Positions 55,183-63,212 of a stretch of DNA of 64,000 nt are shown here, one piece after another. The notes under the pieces are model-generated. The model had not been told where the DNA came from, did no database searches, and was given only the letters and a program-made list of their open reading frames with translations. Where the stretch lies: the NCBI RefSeq assembly GCF_013282805.1, contig NZ_CP054038.1, positions 3,038,001 to 3,102,000 on the forward strand, read 5' to 3'. The position numbers were made by a program, and so were the translations under genes. The DNA comes from Microbacterium hominis. Lineage in GTDB: Bacteria > Actinomycetota > Actinomycetes > Actinomycetales > Microbacteriaceae. How positions within the stretch are numbered: the stretch's first letter is position 1; each line of letters opens with the position of its first letter.

Positions 55183-57044
55183 CAGTCACCCCTCGTGTAG
55201 GCGTAGTCGAACGCCTGGATCCGGTTGCCATTCTCGTCGACGCTCGCCGGCGTGCCGAAGTAGTGCGACACCTGCACCCCGTCGTGCGACGGGTCGTCGG
55301 CGAGGAAGCGCCGGCCGGCGTCGCTGCCACCGTCGTCGACCTGCGTCTGCACCGTCGACTGGTACTTGTCGGCATTGTGGCCGAGGTCGCCGCCGGCGCC
55401 CTGCGCGGCGGGCACGTCGATCTTGTACCGATTCGGGTCGCCGGAGTGGTCGCCTTCCCACGAGTTCTCGGTGCGCGGCACCGGATCTGTGGAGTGGGAG
55501 ACGTCGAGCACCTTGGTGTGCAGCGGGATGTCGAGGTCGTCGACCGACGACCCCGCCACCGCGATCGCGTCGACCCGGTAGGTGCTGCCGAACTCGGGGT
55601 CAGCGGCGAGATTGCCGGCGGTGATGCCGCCGAGGCTCCAGCCGGTGAGCATCACGTGGTCGCCCGGCTGGACGCCGGCGCGCCGCATCGCGTCGATGAC
55701 CATCTTCTCGAGCTGGGTGCGCTGGTCCGGATCCATCTTCGCGACCACGTCGCTCGTCACGTCATTGCCGCTCGTGCCGCCCGGGGTCCACTGCTGCGTG
55801 CTCGGGATGTGCACGCGGTAGATGATCTCGCCGTCGGGACCGACGAACGGGATGACGCGCACGACCGATTCGTGATTGACCGAAGGATCGTTCAGGTCGA
55901 GATGACCGGCTTCGTCGATCTCCTTGAGGTCTTCGAACAGGGTGCCCATGGTGAACTCGTCGGGCAGGCGCACCGGCGAGCGGTCCACGAAGTCGGGGGT
56001 GCCCTGCTCCTCGGCCGAGGCGAGCACGATCACCGCGAGCAGCTCCGGGAAGGCCGCCAGCAGCGACACGATCGCGGCCTGCGTGAGGGCCTCCACCGGG
56101 TCCATGCCGCGCAGCAGATTCACGACGAACAGCAGCGCGAGCGCATTGAGCAGCAGGAACAGCCCGACCAGCACCCGGGTGAGCACGGCGGCCAGCACGA
56201 CCAGGGCGAGGGTCACCAGTCCCGCGACGACCAGCAGCGCCGTCGTGATCAGCACGACCGCCAGCGCGAGAACGACCGCGAGCGCGGCGAGCGCGATCAC
56301 CACCGCGGCCACCGCAGCCAGGACCACCAGGCCCAGCACGAGCACCGCCGCCAGGAGCACGAGCACCGCGGCCAGAACAGCGACGATCGCCGCCACGGCG
56401 GCCTCGAGCACCGTCACGACCGCCGCGAGCACGTCGGCGATGAAGTCGCCGACGTCGCGCAGCACACCTCCGACGTCGTCCCAGAACGAGTCGTTCAGGG
56501 CGCTGCCCTCGACGACGTCGTGGATGCGGGCGATCGCCCGCCGGGCGGCACGATCGCGATCGTCGATCGCCGCCCGGTACCGTCCGGCTGCGGCGCTCGC
56601 GGCGGACTCGTGCGCGGCCGCCGAGGCGGCGGCGCGGCTGATGCTGCGATCGAGGGCGCCGAGTTCGGCTGCGGTCGCGTCGGCGGACACGAGCATGCGG
56701 TCGAAACGCAGATCCGCCTCCCGCGCCTCGGCTGCGGTCTGCGCATCGGCGGCCGCCTCGCGGTCGGCGATCGCCTGTCGCGCGTCGCTCTGGGCCGTCT
56801 CCAGGGCCGCGGCGTAGTCCACGAGCGCCTCGCCGGTCTCGCGATAGCGCTCTTCCGCGCCGGCGACCTCCCCCGCGAGTGCGGACGCGTCGCGGCGCAC
56901 GCGATCGATCGCGACACTCACCATCGCACCCGGCCGCGCGATCTCTCGCAGGGTCTGCGCCGCCGCGCGGATCGCGTCGGCCGTGTCGTCGTAGCGCCGG
57001 CCGGTGCGACGCAGCACGACCGGATCGCCGAGGATCGGATCCAT
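55182..57044 (-). CDS. Putative type VII-secreted lipase-like effector
   Basis: A 620-residue protein in three parts. Residues 1-180 are Ala/Arg/Glu-rich helices with heptads, like the helical export domains of WXG100-linked substrates. Residues 200-312 are an almost uninterrupted hydrophobic Ala/Val/Leu region, enough for several membrane helices. Residues 390-620 look like an alpha/beta-hydrolase: strand VVRVIPFVGPDGEIIYRVHI, nucleophile elbow LTGWSLGGITAGNLA (Ser470), candidate acid Asp520 (SHSTDPVP) and candidate His594 (QVSHYFGTP). No classical signal peptide. Context: a WXG100-like gene 5 bases upstream and a lipoprotein gene overlapping downstream. A membrane-associated lipase or esterase toxin is the best reading, but a housekeeping hydrolase is possible. 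Confidence 0.72.
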   Translation of the reverse strand: MDPILGDPVVLRRTGRRYDDTADAIRAAAQTLREIARPGAMVSVAIDRVRRDASALAGEVAGAEERYRETGEALVDYAAALETAQSDARQAIADREAAADAQTAAEAREADLRFDRMLVSADATAAELGALDRSISRAAASAAAHESAASAAAGRYRAAIDDRDRAARRAIARIHDVVEGSALNDSFWDDVGGVLRDVGDFIADVLAAVVTVLEAAVAAIVAVLAAVLVLLAAVLVLGLVVLAAVAAVVIALAALAVVLALAVVLITTALLVVAGLVTLALVVLAAVLTRVLVGLFLLLNALALLFVVNLLRGMDPVEALTQAAIVSLLAAFPELLAVIVLASAEEQGTPDFVDRSPVRLPDEFTMGTLFEDLKEIDEAGHLDLNDPSVNHESVVRVIPFVGPDGEIIYRVHIPSTQQWTPGGTSGNDVTSDVVAKMDPDQRTQLEKMVIDAMRRAGVQPGDHVMLTGWSLGGITAGNLAADPEFGSTYRVDAIAVAGSSVDDLDIPLHTKVLDVSHSTDPVPRTENSWEGDHSGDPNRYKIDVPAAQGAGGDLGHNADKYQSTVQTQVDDGGSDAGRRFLADDPSHDGVQVSHYFGTPASVDENGNRIQAFDYAYTRGD

Positions 57045-57049
57045 CCCGC

Positions 57050-57331
57050 TCAGACCCCGCTGCCGCCGAGCGACCGGTCCAGCTGCGAGAACGCATCGTG
57101 GATCTCATCGAGCACGCCCGCGAGGGTGCCCAGGCTGTCGGACATTCCGCGACGGCGATCGTCCCACGTGGACGCGAACCGCTCCACCGTGCCGGCGAGC
57201 TCGTCGTGGCCGCACGCTTCGGCCGCGCGTCGCGCACTGTCGTCGGACGTGTCGAAGACGGTCCGGATGCGGCGAGCGCGCCGCGCGGTGGCGCCGATGG
57301 CCGCCAGATCCAGCCGGATCATCCCCGTCAT
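57050..57331 (-). CDS. WXG100-like small helical protein
   Basis: A 93-residue protein made of two helices (about 8-45 and 50-88) joined by a turn near CGHDELAG, with a Trp at about residue 56 in FASTWDDRRRGM where WXG100 proteins carry their W-x-G. Lacks an exact W-x-G, so the family call is by size, helix pattern and context. First gene of the four-gene operon. GGGAG lies close to the ATG at 57331; a second ATG three codons on is possible. Probably forms the export or folding partner of the 620-residue protein; no ESX secretion apparatus is seen in the window. Confidence 0.65.
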   Translation of the reverse strand: MTGMIRLDLAAIGATARRARRIRTVFDTSDDSARRAAEACGHDELAGTVERFASTWDDRRRGMSDSLGTLAGVLDEIHDAFSQLDRSLGGSGV

Positions 57332-57393
57332 CCCGCTCCCGTCCCGAACGGTCCCGCCGACCGCCCGGTCAGGCTACCGGCAACCCGCAGGGC

Positions 57394-57423
57394 CGCCCCA
57401 TGGGGAGGACTCCCCATGGGGCG
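57394..57423 (-). terminator. Terminator of the SulP transporter gene
   Basis: Perfect 13-bp stem (57394-57406 with 57411-57423), GGAC loop, 3 bases after the transporter stop codon. It separates the transporter from the WXG/lipase operon. Confidence 0.78.
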
Positions 57424-57426
57424 TCC

Positions 57427-58944
57427 TCACTCGCCGGAGCCGAGGTTGCCGGTCAGGCGCCCGTGGAACGCAGCGGTCGCCTCGTTCATGCCGCGGATCT
57501 CGACCCGGGTGCCGTGGCGCTCGTACTTGGTCGCGATCGCGTCGAGGGCCGCGACCGTGGAGGCGTCCCAGATGTGGGAGCGCGACATGTCGATGACGAC
57601 GTGCGCCGGGTCGGCGGCGTACTCGAACTGCGTCGTGAGGTCATTGCTCGACGCGAAGAAGAGCTCGCCGTCGACCGTGTAGTGCGCAGTCGACGTGTCG
57701 TCGGAGACGGTGCGCGAGACCGAGGTGAAGTGCGCGACACGGCGCGCGAACAGCACCATCGCGGCGACCACGCCGAGGGCGACGCCGATCGCGAGGTTGT
57801 GCGTCCAGACCGTGGCGACGACGGTGACGAGCATGACGCCGGTCTCGCTCCAGGGCATCCGCTTCAGGGTCGACGGGCGGATGCTGTGCCAGTCGAAGGT
57901 CGCCACCGACACCATGATCATCACCGCGACCAGGGCCGCCATGGGGATGATCGCCACGATGTCGCCGAGCACGACGACGAGGATCAGCAGGAAGACGCCC
58001 GCCAGGAACGTCGAGATGCGCGTGCGGGCGCCCGAGACCTTCACATTGATCATGGTCTGGCCGATCATGGCGCAGCCGCCCATGCCGCCGAAGGCGCCCG
58101 ACAGGATGTTGGCGACGCCCTGCCCCCAGGCCTCGCGGGACTTCCGGGAGTGCGTGTCGGTGATGTCGTCGACGAGCTTGGCGGTGAGCAGCGACTCGAT
58201 GAGCCCCACGGTGGCGACCCCGAGCGCGAACGGCGCGATGATCCCGAGCGTCTCGAGCGTGAACGGGATGTCGAGCAGGAACAGCTCCGGGAGGCTCTCG
58301 GGCAGCGCGCCCTGGTCGCCGACGGTGGGCACCGAGAGCCCGAACACGACGGCGGCGGCCGTGACGAGCACGATCGACACGAGCGGCGCGGGCACCGCCC
58401 TGGTGAGCCGCGGCAGCAGCACGATGATCACGAGCCCCACCGCCACCATCGGATAGACGAGCCAGGGCACATCGATCAGCTGGGGCAGCTGCGAGAGGAA
58501 GATGAGGATCGCCAGGGCGTTCACGAAACCGACCATGACGCTGCGCGGAATGAAACGCATGAGCTTGGCGACGCCGAGCAGTGCGAGGACGATCTGCAGG
58601 ATGCCGCCGAGGATCACCGTGGCCACGAGGTAGTCCATGCCGTACTCGCGCGCAATCGGCGCGACCACCAGCGCGATGGCGCCCGTCGCGGCCGTGATCA
58701 TCGCGGGGCGACCTCCCACGAACGCGATGGCGACCGCCATCACGAACGAGGAGAAGAGCCCCACGCGCGGGTCGACGCCGGCGATGATCGAGAACGCGAT
58801 CGCCTCGGGGATGAGCGCGAGCGCCACGACGAGCCCGGCGAGCACCTCCCGGGTGAGGATGCGGGGGCTGCGCAGGGCCTGCAGGACGGTCGGCTCGATG
58901 CGGTATCGGGTGGCGCTGTCGGGCGGAGGGATCACGGCGGTCAT
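57427..58944 (-). CDS. SulP-family inorganic anion transporter with STAS domain
   Basis: Membrane transporter of 505 residues for sulfate, bicarbonate or a related anion. It has about 11-12 hydrophobic helices; ALALIPEAIAFSIIAGVDP is the SulP TM1 signature, and GGMGGCAMIGQTMINVKVSG lies in the core. The C-terminal STAS domain (about 410-505) contains the Asp-Met-Ser phospho-switch-like VVIDMSRSHIWDASTVAALD. The ATG at 58944 lies after an ACGAGAG site. Substrate cannot be read from the sequence; no sulfate-assimilation genes or carbonic anhydrase adjoin it. Confidence 0.92.
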   Translation of the reverse strand: MTAVIPPPDSATRYRIEPTVLQALRSPRILTREVLAGLVVALALIPEAIAFSIIAGVDPRVGLFSSFVMAVAIAFVGGRPAMITAATGAIALVVAPIAREYGMDYLVATVILGGILQIVLALLGVAKLMRFIPRSVMVGFVNALAILIFLSQLPQLIDVPWLVYPMVAVGLVIIVLLPRLTRAVPAPLVSIVLVTAAAVVFGLSVPTVGDQGALPESLPELFLLDIPFTLETLGIIAPFALGVATVGLIESLLTAKLVDDITDTHSRKSREAWGQGVANILSGAFGGMGGCAMIGQTMINVKVSGARTRISTFLAGVFLLILVVVLGDIVAIIPMAALVAVMIMVSVATFDWHSIRPSTLKRMPWSETGVMLVTVVATVWTHNLAIGVALGVVAAMVLFARRVAHFTSVSRTVSDDTSTAHYTVDGELFFASSNDLTTQFEYAADPAHVVIDMSRSHIWDASTVAALDAIATKYERHGTRVEIRGMNEATAAFHGRLTGNLGSGE

Positions 58945-59061
58945 GGCGGACTCTCGTTGTGTATGTGGATGCCGGTGAAGGGGCGCGAATGCGCGGGAGG
59001 CGTGTTCCAGCCTAGAGAAGGCCGGGGATGCCGGCGGCTAGAGTGACCGAGGAGGCGACCG

Positions 59062-59814
59062 ATGACCACCACCGAACCCCGCCGCTCGCCGGCGCTGCTG
59101 CGGGGATTGTGGTGGGCCGCCGACTACCTCTACGCGGGCAGACGCCAGCTCGCGATCCTCGCCCCGCCGTGGACGATCGGGCGGCCGCGGCCGGTGCCCG
59201 CGGCATGGCGCCGCGGCGGCGACGACCTCCCCGAGGTCGTGCTGATTCCCGGTGTGTACGAGCACTGGACCTTCCTGATCCCGCTCGGCGACGCCCTGAG
59301 CGCGGCCGGCCACCGCGTGAGTGTCGTGCACGGACTCGGGATCAACCGCGGCACCGTGGCGAGCACCGCGCATCGCCTCGGGGGCGTGCTCGCGCAGCAT
59401 CCCTCCCCCGACGCGGGGCGCGTGATCGTGGCGCACAGCAAGGGCGGGCTCATCGCCAAGCACCTCCTCGTCGACCTCGAATCCGGCGGCGATCAGCTCG
59501 GCGTGCGGGGCGTCGTGGCGGTGTGCACGCCCTTCGGAGGCTCCCGCCTGGCGTCGGTGCTCGCGTGGGACCGCAGCATCCGCGACTTCCTCCCCTCCGA
59601 CGCGACCATCCTCGCGCTGGGGCGCGCGACCTCCGTGAACGCGCGCATCGTGTCGGTGTTCGGGCCGTACGACCCGCACATCCCCGAGGGCAGCGCGCTC
59701 GACGGCGCGACGAATGTGCTCGTGCGCGCACCCGGCCACTTCCGGGTGCTCGGCGCGGCGGGCACCCACGAGGCCGTCATCGCCGGCATCCGACTTCTGA
59801 CAGAACGGGAATAG
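59062..59814 (+). CDS. Alpha/beta hydrolase (lipase/esterase-like)
   Basis: A 250-residue cytoplasmic protein. After a basic N-terminus the fold starts with EVVLIPGVYEHWTFLIPLGD (oxyanion strand), then the nucleophile elbow VIVAHSKGGLIAKHLLVDLE with Ser in H-S-K-G-G near residue 134, VVAVCTPFGGSRLASVLAWD, a candidate Asp near FGPYDPHIPEGSAL and His in GTHEAVIAG near residue 239. The pattern resembles PGAP1/EstA-type lipases. GAGGAGG lies 7 bases before the ATG, and TAGAGT further upstream may be its -10 box. It ends at the copper operator. Confidence 0.82.
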   Translation: MTTTEPRRSPALLRGLWWAADYLYAGRRQLAILAPPWTIGRPRPVPAAWRRGGDDLPEVVLIPGVYEHWTFLIPLGDALSAAGHRVSVVHGLGINRGTVASTAHRLGGVLAQHPSPDAGRVIVAHSKGGLIAKHLLVDLESGGDQLGVRGVVAVCTPFGGSRLASVLAWDRSIRDFLPSDATILALGRATSVNARIVSVFGPYDPHIPEGSALDGATNVLVRAPGHFRVLGAAGTHEAVIAGIRLLTERE

Positions 59815-59834
59815 ATACCCCCTGGGGGTATGTT
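59815..59834 (+). promoter_or_regulatory. CsoR-like copper operator overlapping the -10 box of the copper ATPase
   Basis: Perfect palindrome ATACCCCC-T-GGGGGTAT (59815-59831), matching the AT-flanked C-tract/G-tract operators of the CsoR family of copper repressors. A TATGTT -10-like box (59829-59834) overlaps its right arm, so repressor binding would block RNA polymerase. No csoR gene is in the window. Confidence 0.7.
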
Positions 59835-59843
59835 CGGAACATC

Positions 59844-62051
59844 ATGGACGCTCACCAGAAGCACGACACGCACGCAGACCACGCGATGCACGCGGGCCAC
59901 TCTCCGGGCGGCAGCGACGCCCCCGGCGGGCACGAGAGCCACGGCGGGCACGGCGGCCACCAGGGCCACGGCGACCACGGTGACCCCGGCGGGCACGAGG
60001 CCCACGGCGCCCACGGCGGGCACGGCGGCCACCAGGGTCACGGCGACCACGTCGCGCGGTTCCGGCGACTGTTCTGGATCATGCTCGTGCTCGCCGTGCC
60101 GGTCGTCGCGTTCTCCCCGATGTTCGCGATGCTCCTGGGCTACCCGCTCCCCGATGCGCTGTGGGTGACGTGGATCTCGCCGGTGCTCGGCACCGTGATG
60201 TACCTGTGGGGAGGCAGCCCGTTCCTCACCGGCGCCGTCTCGGAGCTGCGCTCGCGGGCACCGGGCATGATGCTGCTGGTCGCCACCGCGATCACCGTCG
60301 CGTTCGTCGCCTCGTGGGGCGCGAGTCTCGGCATCCTCCATCACGAACTCGACTTCTGGTGGGAGCTGGCGCTGCTGATCGTGATCATGCTCCTCGGGCA
60401 CTGGCTCGAGATGCGCTCGCTCGCCCAGACCACCTCCGCGCTGGACTCGCTCGCAGCCCTCCTGCCCGATGAGGCCGAGCGCGTGGAGGGCGACGCGGTC
60501 GTGACGGTGGCGCCCGCCGACCTCGGCGTCGGAGACGTCGTCGTCGTGCGACCGGGCGGGCGCGTGCCCGCCGACGGCACCATCACGCAGGGCCGGGCGC
60601 AGGTCGACGAATCGATGATCACGGGCGAGTCGCGCCCCGTCGAACGCGGCGAGGGCGACCAGGTCGTCGCCGGCACCGTCGCCACCGATTCGGGGCTGCG
60701 GGTGCGGGTGACCGCCACCGGCGAGCAGACGGCGCTCGCCGGCATCCAGCGACTCGTCGCCGACGCACAGGCCTCGACCTCGCGCGCGCAGCGGCTGGCC
60801 GACCGCGCCGCCGCCTGGCTGTTCTGGTTCGCGGTCTCGGCCGCCGTGCTCACCGCGATCGTGTGGACCGCGATCGGACTTCCCGGTGACGCGGTCGTGC
60901 GCACCATCACGGTGCTCGTGATCGCGTGCCCCCACGCGCTGGGTCTCGCGATCCCGCTCGTCGTCTCGATCGCCACCGAGCGCGCCGCGCGCGCCGGCGT
61001 GCTCGTCAAGGACCGTCTGGCCCTCGAGACCATGCGAACCGTCGACGCCGTGCTGTTCGACAAGACCGGCACGCTCACCGCGGGAGCCCCCGCGGTCACC
61101 GCGGTGAGCGCCGCCGACGGCTTCGAAGACGATGAGGTGCTGGCGCTGGCCGCCGCGGCGGAGACCGACTCGGAGCACCCGCTGGCCCGCGCGATCGTCA
61201 CGGCCGCGCAGGAGCGCGCACTGCGCGTTCCGCCCGCGCACGACTTCTCCTCGTCACCCGCGGTCGGCGTGACGGCCCGGGTGCAGGAGCGCACCGTGCG
61301 CGTCGGCGGCCCCGCCCTCCTGGCCGACGAGCAGGCCGGCGAGCTGGATGCCGCGCAGCCGTGGCACGACGAGGGCGCGACCGTGCTCCACGTCGTGGTC
61401 GACGGCGCGGTGGCGGGCGCCCTGCGGCTGAGCGACGCGGTACGGCCGGAGTCGCACGACGCGGTGGCGGCCCTGCGCGCCCGCGGCATCGAGATCGTGA
61501 TGATCACCGGAGACGCCGAGCCGGTCGCCGCCGCGGTCGCGGGCGAGCTCGGCATCGAACGCTGGTTCGCCGGGGTGCGCCCCGAAGACAAGGCCGACGC
61601 GGTCGCCTCGCTCCAGCGCGAGGGCCGACGGGTCGCGATGGTCGGCGACGGAGTGAACGACGCGCCCGCGCTCGCCCAGGCCGATGTCGGTCTCGCGATC
61701 GGCGCGGGCACCGATGTGGCGATCGGGTCGGCCGGGGTCATCCTCGCCGGATCCGACCCGCGCGCGGTGCTGTCGGTGATCGAGCTCTCCCACGCGAGCT
61801 ACCGCAAGATGCGGCAGAACCTGTGGTGGGCCGCCGGCTACAACCTGCTCTCGGTGCCCCTCGCCGCGGGCGTGCTGGCGCCGATCGGGTTCGTGCTGCC
61901 GATGTCGGTCGGCGCGATCCTGATGTCGGTCTCGACCATCGTCGTGGCCCTCAACGCACAGCTGCTGCGCCGCATCGATCTCACCCCAGTGACCCTCGCG
62001 GCGGACGCGGCACAGACCCGCGAAACGGTCACGGAGTCGGCCCGGCTCTGA
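59844..62051 (+). CDS. copB: Copper-exporting P1B-type ATPase, CPH (CopB) class, with His-rich N-terminus
   Basis: Exports copper across the membrane using ATP. The 735-residue protein has about 70 N-terminal residues with dozens of His in GHGGHQGHGDH-type repeats instead of a CxxC metal-binding domain. Then follow eight membrane helices, the ion-binding CPH motif in IACPHALGLAIP, the actuator DESMITGESRPVERG, the phosphorylation site LFDKTGTLTAG, the nucleotide-domain SEHPLARAI and the hinge VGDGVNDAPALAQADVG. CPH marks the CopB group (Cu+ or Cu2+, sometimes Ag+). ATG at 59844 follows the CsoR-like operator closely, with no ribosome site, so copper-induced leaderless expression is likely. 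Confidence 0.93.
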   Translation: MDAHQKHDTHADHAMHAGHSPGGSDAPGGHESHGGHGGHQGHGDHGDPGGHEAHGAHGGHGGHQGHGDHVARFRRLFWIMLVLAVPVVAFSPMFAMLLGYPLPDALWVTWISPVLGTVMYLWGGSPFLTGAVSELRSRAPGMMLLVATAITVAFVASWGASLGILHHELDFWWELALLIVIMLLGHWLEMRSLAQTTSALDSLAALLPDEAERVEGDAVVTVAPADLGVGDVVVVRPGGRVPADGTITQGRAQVDESMITGESRPVERGEGDQVVAGTVATDSGLRVRVTATGEQTALAGIQRLVADAQASTSRAQRLADRAAAWLFWFAVSAAVLTAIVWTAIGLPGDAVVRTITVLVIACPHALGLAIPLVVSIATERAARAGVLVKDRLALETMRTVDAVLFDKTGTLTAGAPAVTAVSAADGFEDDEVLALAAAAETDSEHPLARAIVTAAQERALRVPPAHDFSSSPAVGVTARVQERTVRVGGPALLADEQAGELDAAQPWHDEGATVLHVVVDGAVAGALRLSDAVRPESHDAVAALRARGIEIVMITGDAEPVAAAVAGELGIERWFAGVRPEDKADAVASLQREGRRVAMVGDGVNDAPALAQADVGLAIGAGTDVAIGSAGVILAGSDPRAVLSVIELSHASYRKMRQNLWWAAGYNLLSVPLAAGVLAPIGFVLPMSVGAILMSVSTIVVALNAQLLRRIDLTPVTLAADAAQTRETVTESARL
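59943..60050 (+). repeat. Duplicated 36-bp unit in the His-rich region
   Basis: The 36-base segment at 59943-59978 recurs at 60015-60050 with one change (C to T in the GGGCCAC/GGGTCAC position). It encodes GGHGGHQGHGDH twice. The repeat indicates recent internal expansion of the metal-binding tail. Confidence 0.85.
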
Positions 62052-62173
62052 CCGAATGTCCAGGTAAAGCCTGGGAACCGTCCAGAATCACCGGTCAGGG
62101 TGGAGACTTCGCGTCCGGCCCGAGGGCGCGTCGCGCCGCGCTCGCGGCTGCCTCGACCCGAAGGATCCACCCT

Positions 62174-63109
62174 GTGCCCCACCCCTCGATGACCCGCGTC
62201 CAGCGCGCCCGCGCGCGCCGGCGCAACCGCTCGTTCCTCACCGCGTCGGTCGCCGTCGGCGCCGCCCTCACCGTCGTGCTGACGACCGGATCGGCCGCCG
62301 CGACGATGCCGGTCACGACCGCGGCATCCATCGCCTCGGTCGCCGCCCCCGTCGCCGCCGCACTCCCGGCCGCCCCGCAGCCGGTGACGCTCGACTCCAT
62401 CACGGCGGAGGCCGAAGCCTCGGTCGCCGACGCGCGCGCCGCGCTGCGCGACGCCGCGGCCGTGACCGGAGAGGTGAACACCTCAGGGCTCGATCTCGGC
62501 ACCGAGAGCACCGACATCGACGTGGCCGACCTGCGTGAGGCGATCCACCGCCTCGACGACCTCGACGTGCTGCCTGTTCTGCTGCTCCCGCAGATCGCCG
62601 AGGAGATCGCGGCCGAGACCGACGCCGTCTCAGCACGCGTCGACGCCCTGACCGAGCGCCTCGACGCCGCCCTCGAGAAGAAGGCGGCCGAAGAGGCCGC
62701 TGCCAAGGCCGCCGCCGAGAAGGCCGCCGCCGAGAAGGCCGCGGCGGAGAAGAAGGCGGCCGAGGAGGCCGCGCGCGCGGCCGCGCTGGCCGCCGCCAAC
62801 ACGCCCGACGGCGCCCGCGCCACCGCCCGCAGCATCGCCGCGTCGGAATACGGCTGGGGCGACGGCGAGTTCGCGTGCCTCGACTCGCTGTGGAACAAGG
62901 AGTCGAACTGGAACTACCAGGCCTACAACGCCTCCAGCGGCGCGACCGGCATCCCGCAGTCGCTGCCCGGCAGCAAGATGGCGACGGCCGGCGCCGACTG
63001 GCAGACCAACGCCACCACCCAGATCCGCTGGGGCCTCGGCTACATCGCCGCCGCCTACGGCTCCCCCTGCAGCGCCTGGTCGCACTCGGTCGCCACGAAC
63101 TGGTACTGA
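62174..63109 (+). CDS. Secreted protein with coiled coil and C-terminal Apf/lysozyme-like domain
   Basis: A 311-residue secreted protein. A basic Arg-rich n-region and hydrophobic core FLTASVAVGAALTVVLTTGS form the signal peptide (cleavage near residue 48). Residues 70-165 are helical, then a Lys/Ala/Glu-rich coiled coil (KKAAEEAAAKAAAEKAAAEK) to about 220, and a C-terminal domain ARSIAASEYGWGDGEFACLD... with NKESNWNYQAYNASSGATGI, as in actinobacterial aggregation-promoting-factor-like/transglycosylase domains; Glu in NKESNW is the probable catalytic residue. GTG at 62174 is chosen because AAGGA lies 8 bases upstream; an ATG five codons on lacks a site. Likely cuts or binds peptidoglycan. Confidence 0.85.
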   Translation: MPHPSMTRVQRARARRRNRSFLTASVAVGAALTVVLTTGSAAATMPVTTAASIASVAAPVAAALPAAPQPVTLDSITAEAEASVADARAALRDAAAVTGEVNTSGLDLGTESTDIDVADLREAIHRLDDLDVLPVLLLPQIAEEIAAETDAVSARVDALTERLDAALEKKAAEEAAAKAAAEKAAAEKAAAEKKAAEEAARAAALAAANTPDGARATARSIAASEYGWGDGEFACLDSLWNKESNWNYQAYNASSGATGIPQSLPGSKMATAGADWQTNATTQIRWGLGYIAAAYGSPCSAWSHSVATNWY

Positions 63110-63120
63110 TCCGGGCCGAT

Positions 63121-63171
63121 GAGAAGAGTGGATGCCGCACCCGGCGCGCGGGCGCGGCATCCACTCTTCTC
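63121..63171. terminator. Bidirectional terminator between convergent genes
   Basis: Perfect 18-bp stem (63121-63138 with 63154-63171) around a GC-rich loop that can itself pair, followed by a T-rich run on the plus strand. It ends both the secreted-protein gene and the convergent gene at 63213. Confidence 0.85.
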
Positions 63172-63212
63172 TTGTCGTTTGCGGTTCTCTCGTCGTTTCC
63201 GGCGCTGCCGCC

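Noticed and set aside
55119..59046. Long plus-strand frames opposite the WXG/lipase operon and the SulP gene
   Set aside because: Composition is His/Arg/Asp-rich low complexity, with no start signals; the minus-strand products have recognisable motifs.
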